From contig NZ_QNUE01000007.1 in the NCBI RefSeq assembly GCF_003385595.1, forward strand, positions 62,001 to 126,000: a stretch of 64,000 bases of DNA. Direction: 5' to 3'. The notes below the pieces were generated by a model, which had not been told where the DNA came from, did no database searches, and saw nothing but the letters and a program-made list of their open reading frames with translations. The position numbers and the translations under genes are program-made. Positions 32,886-41,734 of this stretch are shown in pieces. How positions within the stretch are numbered: position 1 is the stretch's first letter; every line of letters begins with the position of its first letter. This DNA is from Chryseobacterium flavum (lineage in GTDB: Bacteria > Bacteroidota > Bacteroidia > Flavobacteriales > Weeksellaceae).

Positions 32886-35288
32886 ATGAAGATAAAACTG
32901 ACTATTTGCCTTTTGGCATTTCTTAATTTTTATGATGCACAGGAAAATATTAATTACCAAAAGCCATCCGCAGAAATTTTGAAATTGGCAGACTATGAAA
33001 GACCTCCGGGCGTATTGATGAACAGTAAAAAAGATTGGGTTGTTTTCACATACCGTCCAACTTATAAAACATTACAGGATCTGAGCCAGCAGGAAATGAA
33101 ATTGGGAGGGTTAAGAATTAATCCTGTTACTAATATTGCAAGTACTGTGACTTACTTCAATAATCTTAAGATCAGAAAGATTAATGAAAAGAATGAAGTC
33201 CAGGTAAAGAATTTACCTTCAAATGCTAAAATAGCATATGTTTCATTCTCTCCTGATGAAAAGAAGCTTGCTTTTACCAATACAACGAACAAAGGAATTG
33301 AGCTTTGGATCATAGATATGGAAACGGCTATTGCTAAAAAACTTACTGAAGATACATTGAATGCAAACTTAGGAACACCTTATGTCTGGTTTAATGATTC
33401 ACAAAGTATGCTGATCAAGACTCTTCCTCAGAACAGACCAGCTTTAATAGATTCAAGTAAAGACCTGCCGACCGGCCCGATTGTTTCTACTGCTGATGGA
33501 AAAGTTTCTCAAAACAGAACCTATCAGGACCTTTTAAAGAATCCACAGGATGAAAAGAATTTTGAGGTTCTTACTGCATCTGAAATATACAGTGTAGACC
33601 TTAGCGGAAAGCTTAAAAAAATAAAAGATCAGGACATGTATACCGGACTGAGCTTTTCTCCTGACGGAAATTACGTAATGGTATCGGTTATTAAAAAACC
33701 GTTTTCCTATATCGTTCCACTCAACAGATTTCCGTCAACAACGGTTGTATATGATATGAAAGGAAATGCTGTAAAAACAGTGAATGAAGTTCCTTTGAAT
33801 GAAATAATGCCAAAAGGTTTTTCATCTGTAAGAACAGGAAAAAGAGCTATGGCATGGAGAAGTGATGCTCCTGCTACTCTTACCTATGCTGAAGCTTTGG
33901 ATGGAGGAGACCAGTCTAAGGCAGCAGACTACAGAGACGAGATATTTACCTGGGAAGCACCATTTACAGCAGCTCCGAAATCTTTTTTCAAAACAAAGCA
34001 GAGATATGAAGATATAAACTGGACCAATGATCACTATGCAATCGTTTCTGAAGGCTGGTATGATACCAGAAATACAAAATCTTTCCTGATCGATTTTAAT
34101 AACGGAGAATCAAAAGTGATTGATGATAGAAATTATCAGGATGTTTACAGTGATCCCGGGCAATTTAATACCGTTAAAAATCAATACGGAAGAACGGTTA
34201 TTGACATAAAAGGAGGAAAAGCTTATCTGATAGGGGAAGGGTTTACAAAAGATGGGCAGCACCCTTTTATTGACGAAATGGATATTCAGTCATTAAAGAA
34301 AAAGAGACTTTATACTTCGGATATTAAGAATGCCAAAGAAAGCATTATCGACATTCTTAATCCATCAAAAGGTGAGATCCTGACCACACAACAGTCTTCT
34401 AGTCAGTATCCGAATTATTTTAAAAAGAATATCAAATCCAATAAAACAGAACCGGTCACTAATTTTGCGAATCCTTTTGAGAGCATTAAAAATGTTTATA
34501 AAGAGGTAATAACATATAAGAGAAACGATGGTGTTACGTTAACAGGGACACTTTATTTGCCTGCAAACTATGACAGAAAAGCGAAGAAAGAAAAATTACC
34601 ATTGCTGATCTGGGCTTATCCTACAGAATATAAAGATAAGAATACAGCAGGGCAGAACACCCAGAACCCGAATGATTTCACTTTCCCGTATTATGGCTCT
34701 TTTGTTTACTGGACAACCAAGGGATATGCCGTTTTGGATGACGCTGCTTTTCCGATTATAGGTGAAGGAAAAACAGAACCCAATGATACCTTTATTCCTC
34801 AGCTGGTAGCGAATGCTGAAGCAGCTATCAATGCCGTGGATCAGCTAGGATACATTGACAAAAAGAAAGTAGCTGTAGGCGGGCATTCTTATGGAGCCTT
34901 TATGACCGCAAATCTTTTAACACACTCTAATCTTTTTGCATGTGGAATTGCAAGAAGCGGAGCATACAACAGAACCTTGACTCCGTTTGGATTCCAGAGT
35001 GAACAGAGAAATTACTGGGATGTTCCTGAAATTTATAATGCAATGTCTCCGTTTATGAATGCTGATAAGATGAAGACACCGCTTCTTTTGGTACATGGTG
35101 ATGCTGATAATAATCCTGGTACATTTACGCTACAGACAGAAAGATATTTCCAGGCATTAAAGAATCTGGGCGCTCCGGTAAAAATGGTATTGCTTCCAAA
35201 GGAATCTCATGGATATCAAGCTAAAGAAAATATCTTACATCTTTTATGGGAACAGGATCAGTTCCTTGAAAAATGTCTGAAAAAATAA
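32886..35288 (+). CDS. S9-family serine peptidase (prolyl oligopeptidase-type), exported
   Basis: 800 residues. A signal peptide covers about residues 1-20 (ending Y-D-A-Q). The N-terminal ~500 residues form a beta-propeller (WD/PD40-like repeats such as VSFSPDEKKLAFTN and GLSFSPDGNYVMVSV), and the C-terminal alpha/beta-hydrolase domain has the nucleophile serine in GGHSYGAFMTANLL, with LVHGDADNNPG (Asp) and KESHGYQ (His) completing the triad. The layout resembles glutamyl endopeptidase/DPP-like S9 members. It likely degrades periplasmic peptides as a carbon and nitrogen source. It is single, with a terminator, and divergent from the double-glycine peptide gene. Confidence 0.92.
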   Translation: MKIKLTICLLAFLNFYDAQENINYQKPSAEILKLADYERPPGVLMNSKKDWVVFTYRPTYKTLQDLSQQEMKLGGLRINPVTNIASTVTYFNNLKIRKINEKNEVQVKNLPSNAKIAYVSFSPDEKKLAFTNTTNKGIELWIIDMETAIAKKLTEDTLNANLGTPYVWFNDSQSMLIKTLPQNRPALIDSSKDLPTGPIVSTADGKVSQNRTYQDLLKNPQDEKNFEVLTASEIYSVDLSGKLKKIKDQDMYTGLSFSPDGNYVMVSVIKKPFSYIVPLNRFPSTTVVYDMKGNAVKTVNEVPLNEIMPKGFSSVRTGKRAMAWRSDAPATLTYAEALDGGDQSKAADYRDEIFTWEAPFTAAPKSFFKTKQRYEDINWTNDHYAIVSEGWYDTRNTKSFLIDFNNGESKVIDDRNYQDVYSDPGQFNTVKNQYGRTVIDIKGGKAYLIGEGFTKDGQHPFIDEMDIQSLKKKRLYTSDIKNAKESIIDILNPSKGEILTTQQSSSQYPNYFKKNIKSNKTEPVTNFANPFESIKNVYKEVITYKRNDGVTLTGTLYLPANYDRKAKKEKLPLLIWAYPTEYKDKNTAGQNTQNPNDFTFPYYGSFVYWTTKGYAVLDDAAFPIIGEGKTEPNDTFIPQLVANAEAAINAVDQLGYIDKKKVAVGGHSYGAFMTANLLTHSNLFACGIARSGAYNRTLTPFGFQSEQRNYWDVPEIYNAMSPFMNADKMKTPLLLVHGDADNNPGTFTLQTERYFQALKNLGAPVKMVLLPKESHGYQAKENILHLLWEQDQFLEKCLKK

Positions 35289-35300
35289 TAAAGTTATAAG

Positions 35301-35326
35301 AAGCCTCGTTCAACCGAACGAGGTTT
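35301..35326. terminator. Bidirectional terminator
   Basis: Stem CCTCGTTC/GAACGAGG extended by AAG/TTT (one wobble) with an AACC loop, at 35301-35326; it ends just before the stop of the convergent HAD gene. Confidence 0.8.
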
Positions 35327-35328
35327 CT

Positions 35329-36018
35329 TTATAAATATTGTAAGATCTCATCAATGCTTTTCAGTTCCATAAAGTGTTCATGTTCCAGATTAAGATCATG
35401 CTGTTCATGGCTCCATGTAACATGATAAGGAATATGGGCTGCAAATCCTCCTGTTTCCAGAACAGGCAGAATATCTGATTTCACAGAATTTCCAAGCATT
35501 AAAAAGTTCTTCGGCTGACAGTCCAGATGTTTCAGCAATTTTCTATAATCACTTTCCTTTTTGTCACTCATAATCTCAATGTGATGGAAATAATCCTGTA
35601 ATCCCGAATTTCTCAGCTTACGTTCCTGGTCTAATAAATCTCCTTTTGTTGCGACTACAAGTCTGTATTTTCCTTTCAGATTTTCAAGTGTTTCCGTTAC
35701 ACCATCCAAAAGAATGATGGGTTTCTGAAGAAGCTCATGGCCCAGTTCAATTGCTTTACTGACTAATGATAAAGGAGCAGTATGGTTTGAAACTCTGCTG
35801 ATAGTTTCAATCATACAAAGGATAAATCCTTTTACCCCATAACCATATAAATGAAGATTCTGCATTTCCGTCCTGAACAGTTCCTGTGACACTGAATGTT
35901 GCGGAAGATAATCTTCAAGTAAAATACAGAACTCTTTTTCAGCTTCCTGAAAGTAGGGCTCATTGACCCACAGAGTATCATCGGCATCAAAGGCGATTGT
36001 TGTTATGTGATTATTCAT
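35329..36018 (-). CDS. HAD-superfamily hydrolase
   Basis: 229 residues. Motif I is AFDADDTLW (Asp nucleophile plus +2 Asp), a helical cap domain follows, motif II is VVATKGD, and the motif III/IV area reads NFLMLGNSVKSDI. The order, the size and the cap between motifs I and II put it in subfamily I (haloacid dehalogenase/phosphoglycolate phosphatase-like). The substrate is unknown. It stands alone between a convergent peptidase and a divergent Crp-like regulator. Confidence 0.88.
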   Translation of the reverse strand: MNNHITTIAFDADDTLWVNEPYFQEAEKEFCILLEDYLPQHSVSQELFRTEMQNLHLYGYGVKGFILCMIETISRVSNHTAPLSLVSKAIELGHELLQKPIILLDGVTETLENLKGKYRLVVATKGDLLDQERKLRNSGLQDYFHHIEIMSDKKESDYRKLLKHLDCQPKNFLMLGNSVKSDILPVLETGGFAAHIPYHVTWSHEQHDLNLEHEHFMELKSIDEILQYL

Positions 36019-36095
36019 TTTAGTTTTTGTAATTTTCTGCAGACAAAAATCAGTATAAAAAATAAATCAACAAAGGACATTTGTCCCAGGCAGAT

Positions 36096-36653
36096 ATGTT
36101 AAGGACCAATCAGGCATTTTTAAATTATTTTGAAGGACTTTATAACAATCATAAAAATGATGTGGTCCTGAAGCATTTTTCCCGTGATGAAAATATATTA
36201 ATACAGGATCAGCCACTCTCAAAGCTCAGACTTATTAAAGAAGGAATTGTCAAGTGTTATTTTACAGAAGAGAATGCAAAGGAGTATATTGTTGAATTTC
36301 TCGGAAACGGTGAAATTCTGGGAGAAGTAGAACTTATTAAAAATATCCATTGTTTATGTGGAGTGAAAGCAGTATCTGATGTGACCGTTTATGAAACCAA
36401 TATTGCTTTTTTTAAATCATTGGTTAAAAACGATCTTCTCTTCAATCATTTATTACTAGACTCTTTTGCAGAGCGAATTATAAACACCTCAAGCAGGGCA
36501 TCATACCAGCAATTATATACGGTAGAACGTTCTTTAACTCAATTGTTAAATATGCAGGCCAGCCAGGAAATTCAAATGTCAAAAGAAGATATGGCTGCTT
36601 ATCTTGGAATTACTGTGAGAAGTCTGAACAGGATTTTAAAAGATATGAAATAA
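36096..36653 (+). CDS. Crp/Fnr-family transcriptional regulator
   Basis: The ATG at 36096 (MLRTNQAFLNYFEG) is preferred over a TTG at 36081; product 185 residues. The N-terminal half is a cyclic-nucleotide-binding-like barrel (IVEFLGNGEILGEVELI), followed by a dimerisation helix and an HTH (SKEDMAAYLGITVRSLNRILKDMK) at the very C-terminus. As with the other Crp-like protein here (30346-30909) no Fe-S ligands are visible. The downstream T-rich region and a divergent HAD gene give no clear target. The ligand is unknown. Confidence 0.85.
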   Translation: MLRTNQAFLNYFEGLYNNHKNDVVLKHFSRDENILIQDQPLSKLRLIKEGIVKCYFTEENAKEYIVEFLGNGEILGEVELIKNIHCLCGVKAVSDVTVYETNIAFFKSLVKNDLLFNHLLLDSFAERIINTSSRASYQQLYTVERSLTQLLNMQASQEIQMSKEDMAAYLGITVRSLNRILKDMK

Positions 36654-36828
36654 GTTTTTTTTAATGGTGTTTTAAATTGTTTTTTTTAAAAAATATTTTC
36701 TTTTAAGGTTGTTTTTTTAATGGGTGTGTGGTTGTAAAATAAATAAAATACAAATCCGGTTTAATAATTATAGGGGTGTTTTTTTGAAATTAATTATTTT
36801 TGTATATAAATTAAGTTGATCAATATAA

Positions 36829-37332
36829 ATGGGAAAATTGAAATTCAGAAATGCTGAGCGGGCTGATTTACATAAAATTGTAGAAATCTATAATTCAACA
36901 ATTGCCTCAAGAATGGTAACAGCAGATGTTGAAAATGTTTCTGTGGAAAGTAAGCAAAAATGGTTTGATGAACATAACCCTGAAACGAGACCTCTCTGGA
37001 TTGTAGAAGATGAAGATAGCCAGGTCATAGGTTGGGTGAGTTTTAGTTCCTTTCATGAGAGACCGGCATACAGTGGTACCGTGGAAGTAAGCATTTATCT
37101 TGATGAAAGCTGTAGGGGAAAAGGATATGGCAAAACAATTCTGCAATATTGTATTGACAATGCCGGGAGGTTTGGAGTGAATAATCTGGTGGCTCTTATT
37201 TTCCTTCATAATGAACCCAGTTTAAAGCTTTTCAGGCATTTTGGGTTTGAAGATTGGGGAAAGCTTCCGGATGTTGCTGTATTGGATGGGGTTGAAAGAA
37301 GTCTGATTATATTGGGCAGAAGAGTCATTTAA
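36829..37332 (+). CDS. GNAT-family N-acetyltransferase (phosphinothricin acetyltransferase-like)
   Basis: 167 residues covering one GNAT domain. The acetyl-CoA loop is RGKGYGKTIL (near residue 104), the N-terminal motif RNAERADLHKIVEIYNSTI and the ending VALIFLHNEPSLKLFRHFGFEDWG are typical of the PAT/MddA branch, which acetylates phosphinothricin or methionine sulfone/sulfoximine. Amino-acid derivative acetylation is the best guess. The preceding ~175 bases are very T-rich (36654-36828). Confidence 0.85.
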   Translation: MGKLKFRNAERADLHKIVEIYNSTIASRMVTADVENVSVESKQKWFDEHNPETRPLWIVEDEDSQVIGWVSFSSFHERPAYSGTVEVSIYLDESCRGKGYGKTILQYCIDNAGRFGVNNLVALIFLHNEPSLKLFRHFGFEDWGKLPDVAVLDGVERSLIILGRRVI

Positions 37333-37346
37333 ATATTTAAAAAACA

Positions 37347-37364
37347 AAGCGGCCTGGGCCGCTT
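37347..37364. terminator. Short GC-rich hairpin terminator
   Basis: AAGCGGCC-TG-GGCCGCTT between convergent GNAT and GLPGLI genes. The two central pairs must open to form the loop. Confidence 0.65.
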
Positions 37365-37381
37365 CATATATAGAGTATTAT

Positions 37382-38203
37382 TTAGTTGAACTCGGGTTTT
37401 TTGTCTTTTTCAATATAAATATACCGGCTTTTGATTCCGTTTTGGAGCATTTCCTTTTTCTTATTAAGTTCTTCTACAGACTCTATGCTTTCATTTTTGA
37501 AAGTTTGTTTTTCCCCGGCTTTTATTTTTTCTGAAAATATTCTTGTAGGGTTTTGATAGAGATCTTTAATATACTTATTAAATTTATCATTGGTTATCGG
37601 GATAGCCGGCTTGCCATAGTGAGTTTCTACAAAATCTTTGGTATCGTAGTTTGTATTGAATTTTTCATTGTTTATCAGTTTATAAAGAAAGTTTTGATCT
37701 GCATCTTCCAAGATGAAGATCAGACCGGGAAGACCTCTGAATTTGTAAGGGCCTTCCTGTATATTCACGTCGTTGGAGAACCATGCATTCCAATTTCTGC
37801 CTCCAAAATCTGTAGTGGCCTTCTGAAGTTTATAACCATTATATTCTTTGGTTTCCTGAGTGATCAGCCACTTCATTTCATCATTTGTTGTTACCACAAA
37901 ATAATCAAAAAAATCCCTGTACCAGCTGTTTTTAAAAGAACCGGGTTTTCTTTCAACAACCTGGTCTGTTTTTGTACTGTATCGTGATGTCGGCTGATTT
38001 GTTTTCTTATTTTTTTCATCATAATCAGCAAAGCTTTTATCGTAGAACTTAACGGAACCGGGATTGATGTCCAGATTCATTAAAGTAGTAGTATATTGCT
38101 GTGATGCATTTTCCCGGTACTGAAGTTCGTAAGTAAACCTGTTGGTTTGAGATTGTAGTAAAGAGCCTGAATAGAGGGCAAGGAAAATCAATGTTTTTTT
38201 CAT
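37382..38203 (-). CDS. GLPGLI family protein, exported
   Basis: 273 residues with a signal peptide (MKKTLIFLALYSGSLLQSQ). The name-giving motif appears as FRGLPGLIFILED near residue 156, preceded by a WNAWFSNDV stretch and followed by a long lysine-rich tail. GLPGLI proteins are found only in Bacteroidetes, are usually of unknown function and often occur in paralogous clusters; here there is one copy. A periplasmic or surface role is likely. It is flanked by terminators on both sides. Confidence 0.9.
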   Translation of the reverse strand: MKKTLIFLALYSGSLLQSQTNRFTYELQYRENASQQYTTTLMNLDINPGSVKFYDKSFADYDEKNKKTNQPTSRYSTKTDQVVERKPGSFKNSWYRDFFDYFVVTTNDEMKWLITQETKEYNGYKLQKATTDFGGRNWNAWFSNDVNIQEGPYKFRGLPGLIFILEDADQNFLYKLINNEKFNTNYDTKDFVETHYGKPAIPITNDKFNKYIKDLYQNPTRIFSEKIKAGEKQTFKNESIESVEELNKKKEMLQNGIKSRYIYIEKDKKPEFN

Positions 38204-38240
38204 TTTTAATTATTGGTTATCGGCATCAAAAATAATAAAA

Positions 38241-38267
38241 AAGCGCAGTATTTCTATTCCTGCGCTT
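38241..38267 (-). terminator. Terminator of the MATE gene
   Basis: Arms AAGCGCAG (38241-38248) and CTGCGCTT (38260-38267). Read on the minus strand a T-rich run follows directly, 20 bases after the MATE stop. Confidence 0.8.
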
Positions 38268-38286
38268 AGTATTACCTGATTTTAGT

Positions 38287-39648
38287 CTAAATATTCTGCT
38301 TAATTCTCTTTTCAGACATATTTAAAAATCGTTTAACAAGGAAAACCGCTGATACGGTAAGACCTAACCCAAGAGCGATCCACATTCCGAAGGCTCCCAT
38401 TTCCAATGTAACACAGAAAAAGTAGCCTAAAGGTATAGTAATGACCCAATAAGCAATAAAGGTATAAATAGATGGTATCTTAACATCCTGCAACCCTCTG
38501 AGCATTCCCAGAGCGGTTACCTGAATTCCATCGGAAAGCTGGAATAATGCTGCAATAATCATTAATTTTGAAGCCAGTGCAATTACTTCAATTTCTTCTT
38601 TTTTGGTAAAGAAAGTAGGCAGGATATTTCTTCCCAAAATGAACACCAGCCCGCAGATACACATAAATATAAAAGCAATTTTCAGGTTATTAATTCCCAC
38701 TTTTCTCAGCTCAATGAAGTTCTGTTCTCCCAGTTTTCTCCCAATCATTACTGTTGAGGCAACACTAAATCCAACACATAAATTGAAGGTAAATGAAGCC
38801 ATACTCAGTGCAATCTGGTGAGATGCAATATCGTGAGCAGAAATAAGTCCGCAGATAAAAGCGGCTCCGGCAAAAGCCGTTACTTCAAAAAACATCTGTA
38901 AAGCTGTAGGCAGTCCTAATTTTACCATTTTGTTAAACATTGCTTTAGAGAAATCCTGAACTTTAAGTGAAAAATCTTTGATATAGCGTTTGGTTCTTTC
39001 TTCTTTGAGCAGTACAAAATAAAGGAATACAACCATGAAGATTCTGGAAATCAATGTAGCTAAAGCGGAACCTTTTACCCCCATTGGAGGCAGCCCCCAA
39101 AGTCCTTTGATAAATACATAATTTAAAGCAATATTGATCACATTGGCAATAATGGTCGCTTTGGTTACCCCTATAGTATAAGATAACCCTTCTGAAACTT
39201 CGCGGAGTGTCTGAAAAGCCATGAAAGGGATCATACTGATCACCATAATACTTAAAAAGTCTACAGTATCAGGTATAATTTTGGCTGGCTGTCCTGAATG
39301 ATAGAGCAGAGGCATTCCCAGTAGCAGAACCATCATCAGGATAATTCCTACAGACATATTAATAATAAAGCCATGGCTGAATACAGAATTAATCGTAGCA
39401 TGATCCTTTCTCGAATGTGCCTCAGAAACCAATGGAGGGATTGCAAATGAAAACCCAAGAGCCAATACGAAGATAGAAAAGAAGACCGCATTACCTAAAG
39501 AAACTGAAGCAAGGGCATCTGCTCCTAAAAGTTTTCCGACAATAATATTGTCAAATAAGTTTACCGAAACCTGCCCCACCTGGGTAAGCATCACAGGCAG
39601 AGCTAAAGTCAGGCATTCTTTTGTATAGTTTTTGTTTAAAAAGTTCAT
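38287..39648 (-). CDS. MATE-family multidrug efflux transporter (NorM-like)
   Basis: 453 residues with about 12 transmembrane helices. The N-terminal pattern ALPVMLTQVGQVSVNLFDNIIVGKLLG and the internal repeat in the second half (KLGLPTALQMFFEVTAFAGAAFICG) are the two MATE half-repeats; the length fits NorM-type exporters. It should export cationic drugs or toxic metabolites driven by sodium or proton gradients. It lies on the same strand as the sigma-54 response regulator gene but a strong terminator separates them, so it is probably transcribed on its own. Confidence 0.93.
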   Translation of the reverse strand: MNFLNKNYTKECLTLALPVMLTQVGQVSVNLFDNIIVGKLLGADALASVSLGNAVFFSIFVLALGFSFAIPPLVSEAHSRKDHATINSVFSHGFIINMSVGIILMMVLLLGMPLLYHSGQPAKIIPDTVDFLSIMVISMIPFMAFQTLREVSEGLSYTIGVTKATIIANVINIALNYVFIKGLWGLPPMGVKGSALATLISRIFMVVFLYFVLLKEERTKRYIKDFSLKVQDFSKAMFNKMVKLGLPTALQMFFEVTAFAGAAFICGLISAHDIASHQIALSMASFTFNLCVGFSVASTVMIGRKLGEQNFIELRKVGINNLKIAFIFMCICGLVFILGRNILPTFFTKKEEIEVIALASKLMIIAALFQLSDGIQVTALGMLRGLQDVKIPSIYTFIAYWVITIPLGYFFCVTLEMGAFGMWIALGLGLTVSAVFLVKRFLNMSEKRIKQNI

Positions 39649-39693
39649 AGTATTTTATGATTCATATAGTTAATATTTCAAAACAGGTCAAAA

Positions 39694-39724
39694 AAAAATT
39701 TGCAGTGACTTACTGCAAATTTTT
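39694..39724 (-). terminator. Terminator of the response regulator gene
   Basis: Perfect 13-base arms AAAAATTTGCAGT (39694-39706) and ACTGCAAATTTTT (39712-39724) with a GACTT loop, 24 bases after the response regulator stop. Confidence 0.88.
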
Positions 39725-39748
39725 ATAATATCGTAAATAATAATGGTA

Positions 39749-40933
39749 TTATTTCCTTACAAAACTTGCAACGTCATTTTCAGAAACAGTGTTTCCACCA
39801 AGAATAATCAATCTTTCAACAACATTCCTTAATTCCCTGATATTACCAGTCCAGGAAAGTGCTTTTAACGCATCAATAGCTTTATCATCAAATTTTTTAA
39901 CTGCTGTGCCATGTTCATCAGCAATCATTCCTGAAAAATGTTCCACTAATAATTTAATATCCTCTTTTCTTTCATCCAACGGCGGAACATAAATTTCAAT
40001 TACAGAAAGTCTGTGATAAAGGTCTTCTCTGAATTTCCCTTCCTCAATCTCTTTCTGCATATTTTTATTGGTTGCTGCAAGTACTCTTACATCAACTTTT
40101 ATTTCCTTATCACTTCCCACAGGAGAGACTTTGCTTTCCTGAAGTGCTCTCAATACCTTAGCCTGAGCAATAAGGCTCATATCACCAATCTCATCTAAGA
40201 AGATGGTACCTCCGTTAGCCTGCTCAAATTTTCCCTGCTTATCCTTAATAGCACCCGTGAAAGATCCTTTTACGTGACCGAAAAGTTCAGACTCAATAAG
40301 CTCAGATGGAATTGCCGCGCAATTAACCTCTACCATTGGACCTCTTGCTCTGTCGCTTTGATTGTGAATAGCATGAGCAACCAGTTCCTTTCCGGCACCA
40401 TTCGGGCCTGTGATCAGAACTCTGGCATCAGAAGCAGCAACTTTTTCGATCATATCCTGAATCTTCTGTAATGCAGGAGATTCGCCGATCATCTGATATT
40501 TTTTATTTACCTTTTTCTTTAATGTTTTGTTTTCAGTCTGAAGATTTTTGTTTTCTTTCTTCAGGGTCTCTTTTGCTAAAGCATTTTTTACGCTGGTAAT
40601 CAGTCTGTTGATATCAATTGGCTTGGAGATAAAATCATATGCACCTTCTTTCAGACAGGAAACAGCAGAATCAATATCCGCATGGCCTGAGATCATAATA
40701 AAAGTGCTCTCCGGCTTTAAGGCGAGACTTTGCTTCAAAAGCTCTGTTCCTGAAAGTTTAGGCATTTTAATATCAGAAATCACTAATGCGAAATCTTCTT
40801 TTTCTACCTGTTTGTAACCTTCCAGGCCGTCTTCAGCGATAACAAATTCATAATCGGTAAGTTCATCAGAAAGAATACTGTGGAGTACTCCCGAGATTGC
40901 TTTTTCGTCTTCTACTATAAGGATTTTTTGCAT
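39749..40933 (-). CDS. Sigma-54-dependent response regulator without DNA-binding domain
   Basis: 394 residues. Receiver domain (about 1-118) with phosphoacceptor Asp54 in VISDIKMPK, a lysine/asparagine-rich coiled-coil linker (118-145), and a complete AAA+ sigma-54 activator domain: Walker A GPNGAGK (176-182), the sigma-54 contact loop GSFTGA (223-228, with Ser instead of the usual Ala), Walker B GTIFLDEIGD, and the WTGNIRELRNV sensor region. The Fis-type HTH that normally follows is absent; the protein ends at VRK and a terminator begins 24 bases later, so this is not a frameshift. It should activate from solution, as FlgR of Helicobacter does. No sensor kinase lies next to it. Confidence 0.92.
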   Translation of the reverse strand: MQKILIVEDEKAISGVLHSILSDELTDYEFVIAEDGLEGYKQVEKEDFALVISDIKMPKLSGTELLKQSLALKPESTFIMISGHADIDSAVSCLKEGAYDFISKPIDINRLITSVKNALAKETLKKENKNLQTENKTLKKKVNKKYQMIGESPALQKIQDMIEKVAASDARVLITGPNGAGKELVAHAIHNQSDRARGPMVEVNCAAIPSELIESELFGHVKGSFTGAIKDKQGKFEQANGGTIFLDEIGDMSLIAQAKVLRALQESKVSPVGSDKEIKVDVRVLAATNKNMQKEIEEGKFREDLYHRLSVIEIYVPPLDERKEDIKLLVEHFSGMIADEHGTAVKKFDDKAIDALKALSWTGNIRELRNVVERLIILGGNTVSENDVASFVRK

Positions 40934-40980
40934 AGTTGCAAATTTAAATTTTTTGTTTCAATTATTAGCAAAAACTATAC

Positions 40981-41658
40981 CTAAATATTCTGTTTTGAGT
41001 AATCTCTTTTGCCGAAAATTGCAGATCCAACCCTTACCGAATTAGCCCCGCATTCAATAGCGAGAGGAAAATCATCACTCATACCCATGGATAAGGTTTT
41101 TAACGTTTTTAATTGATTTAATTCATTTAATTCATTAAAAAGTTCCTTTAGGGTTAAAAACTCTTTTTTTATCTGTTGCTGATCATCCGTGAATGTTGCC
41201 ATTCCCATCAATCCTGTAATTTCAACATTTGGAAACTGGCCGTTACTATATTGCCTGAACAGATTTTTGGCTTCAGAAGCCTCCAAGCCAAACTTGCTTT
41301 CTTCTGCTGCAATTTTAACCTGAAGCAAAACCTTAATAATCCGGTTGTTTTTTTCAGCCTCTTTATTGATTTCTGTTAAAAGCTTTTCAGAATCTACACT
41401 TTGTATAGTATCAATGAACGGAGCAATATATTTGACCTTGTTGGTTTGCAGATGGCCAATAAGATGCCACTGTATATCCTGAGGTAAAAGAGGGTGTTTC
41501 TCCATTAACTCCTGAACCTTATTCTCTCCAAATACTTTTTGCCCCAGATTATAGACTTCCTGTATTGCTGAAACCGGATGTGTTTTGGAAACAGCTACCA
41601 GCTGAACTCCCTGGGGCAGCTGACCATGTATACGTTGATAATTTTCTTTAATACTCAT
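40981..41658 (-). CDS. yggS: YggS/PLPBP-family pyridoxal-phosphate homeostasis protein
   Basis: The ATG at 41658 (MSIKENYQRIHGQ) is preferred; an upstream extension to 41703 is unsupported. Product 225 residues, the usual size. It forms a PLP-binding barrel with the lysine in LVAVSKTHP and the phosphate-binding C-terminal stretch LSMGMSDDFPLAIECGANSVRVGSAIFG. These proteins carry no clear enzyme activity and buffer PLP levels and amino-acid metabolism. It lies 47 bases upstream of the response regulator gene on the same strand, so they may be cotranscribed. Confidence 0.95.
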   Translation of the reverse strand: MSIKENYQRIHGQLPQGVQLVAVSKTHPVSAIQEVYNLGQKVFGENKVQELMEKHPLLPQDIQWHLIGHLQTNKVKYIAPFIDTIQSVDSEKLLTEINKEAEKNNRIIKVLLQVKIAAEESKFGLEASEAKNLFRQYSNGQFPNVEITGLMGMATFTDDQQQIKKEFLTLKELFNELNELNQLKTLKTLSMGMSDDFPLAIECGANSVRVGSAIFGKRDYSKQNI

Positions 41659-41734
41659 ATATGCAAATTTCTGAAATTTACCGGACAGTTGCCAATCCTG
41701 CACTGTAATTTTTTAATGATCTGATGTATAGCAG

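Noticed and set aside
39725-39760. Truncation of the response regulator by a frameshift
   Set aside because: The sequence after the stop leads directly into a perfect terminator hairpin and holds no HTH-like coding sequence in any frame.
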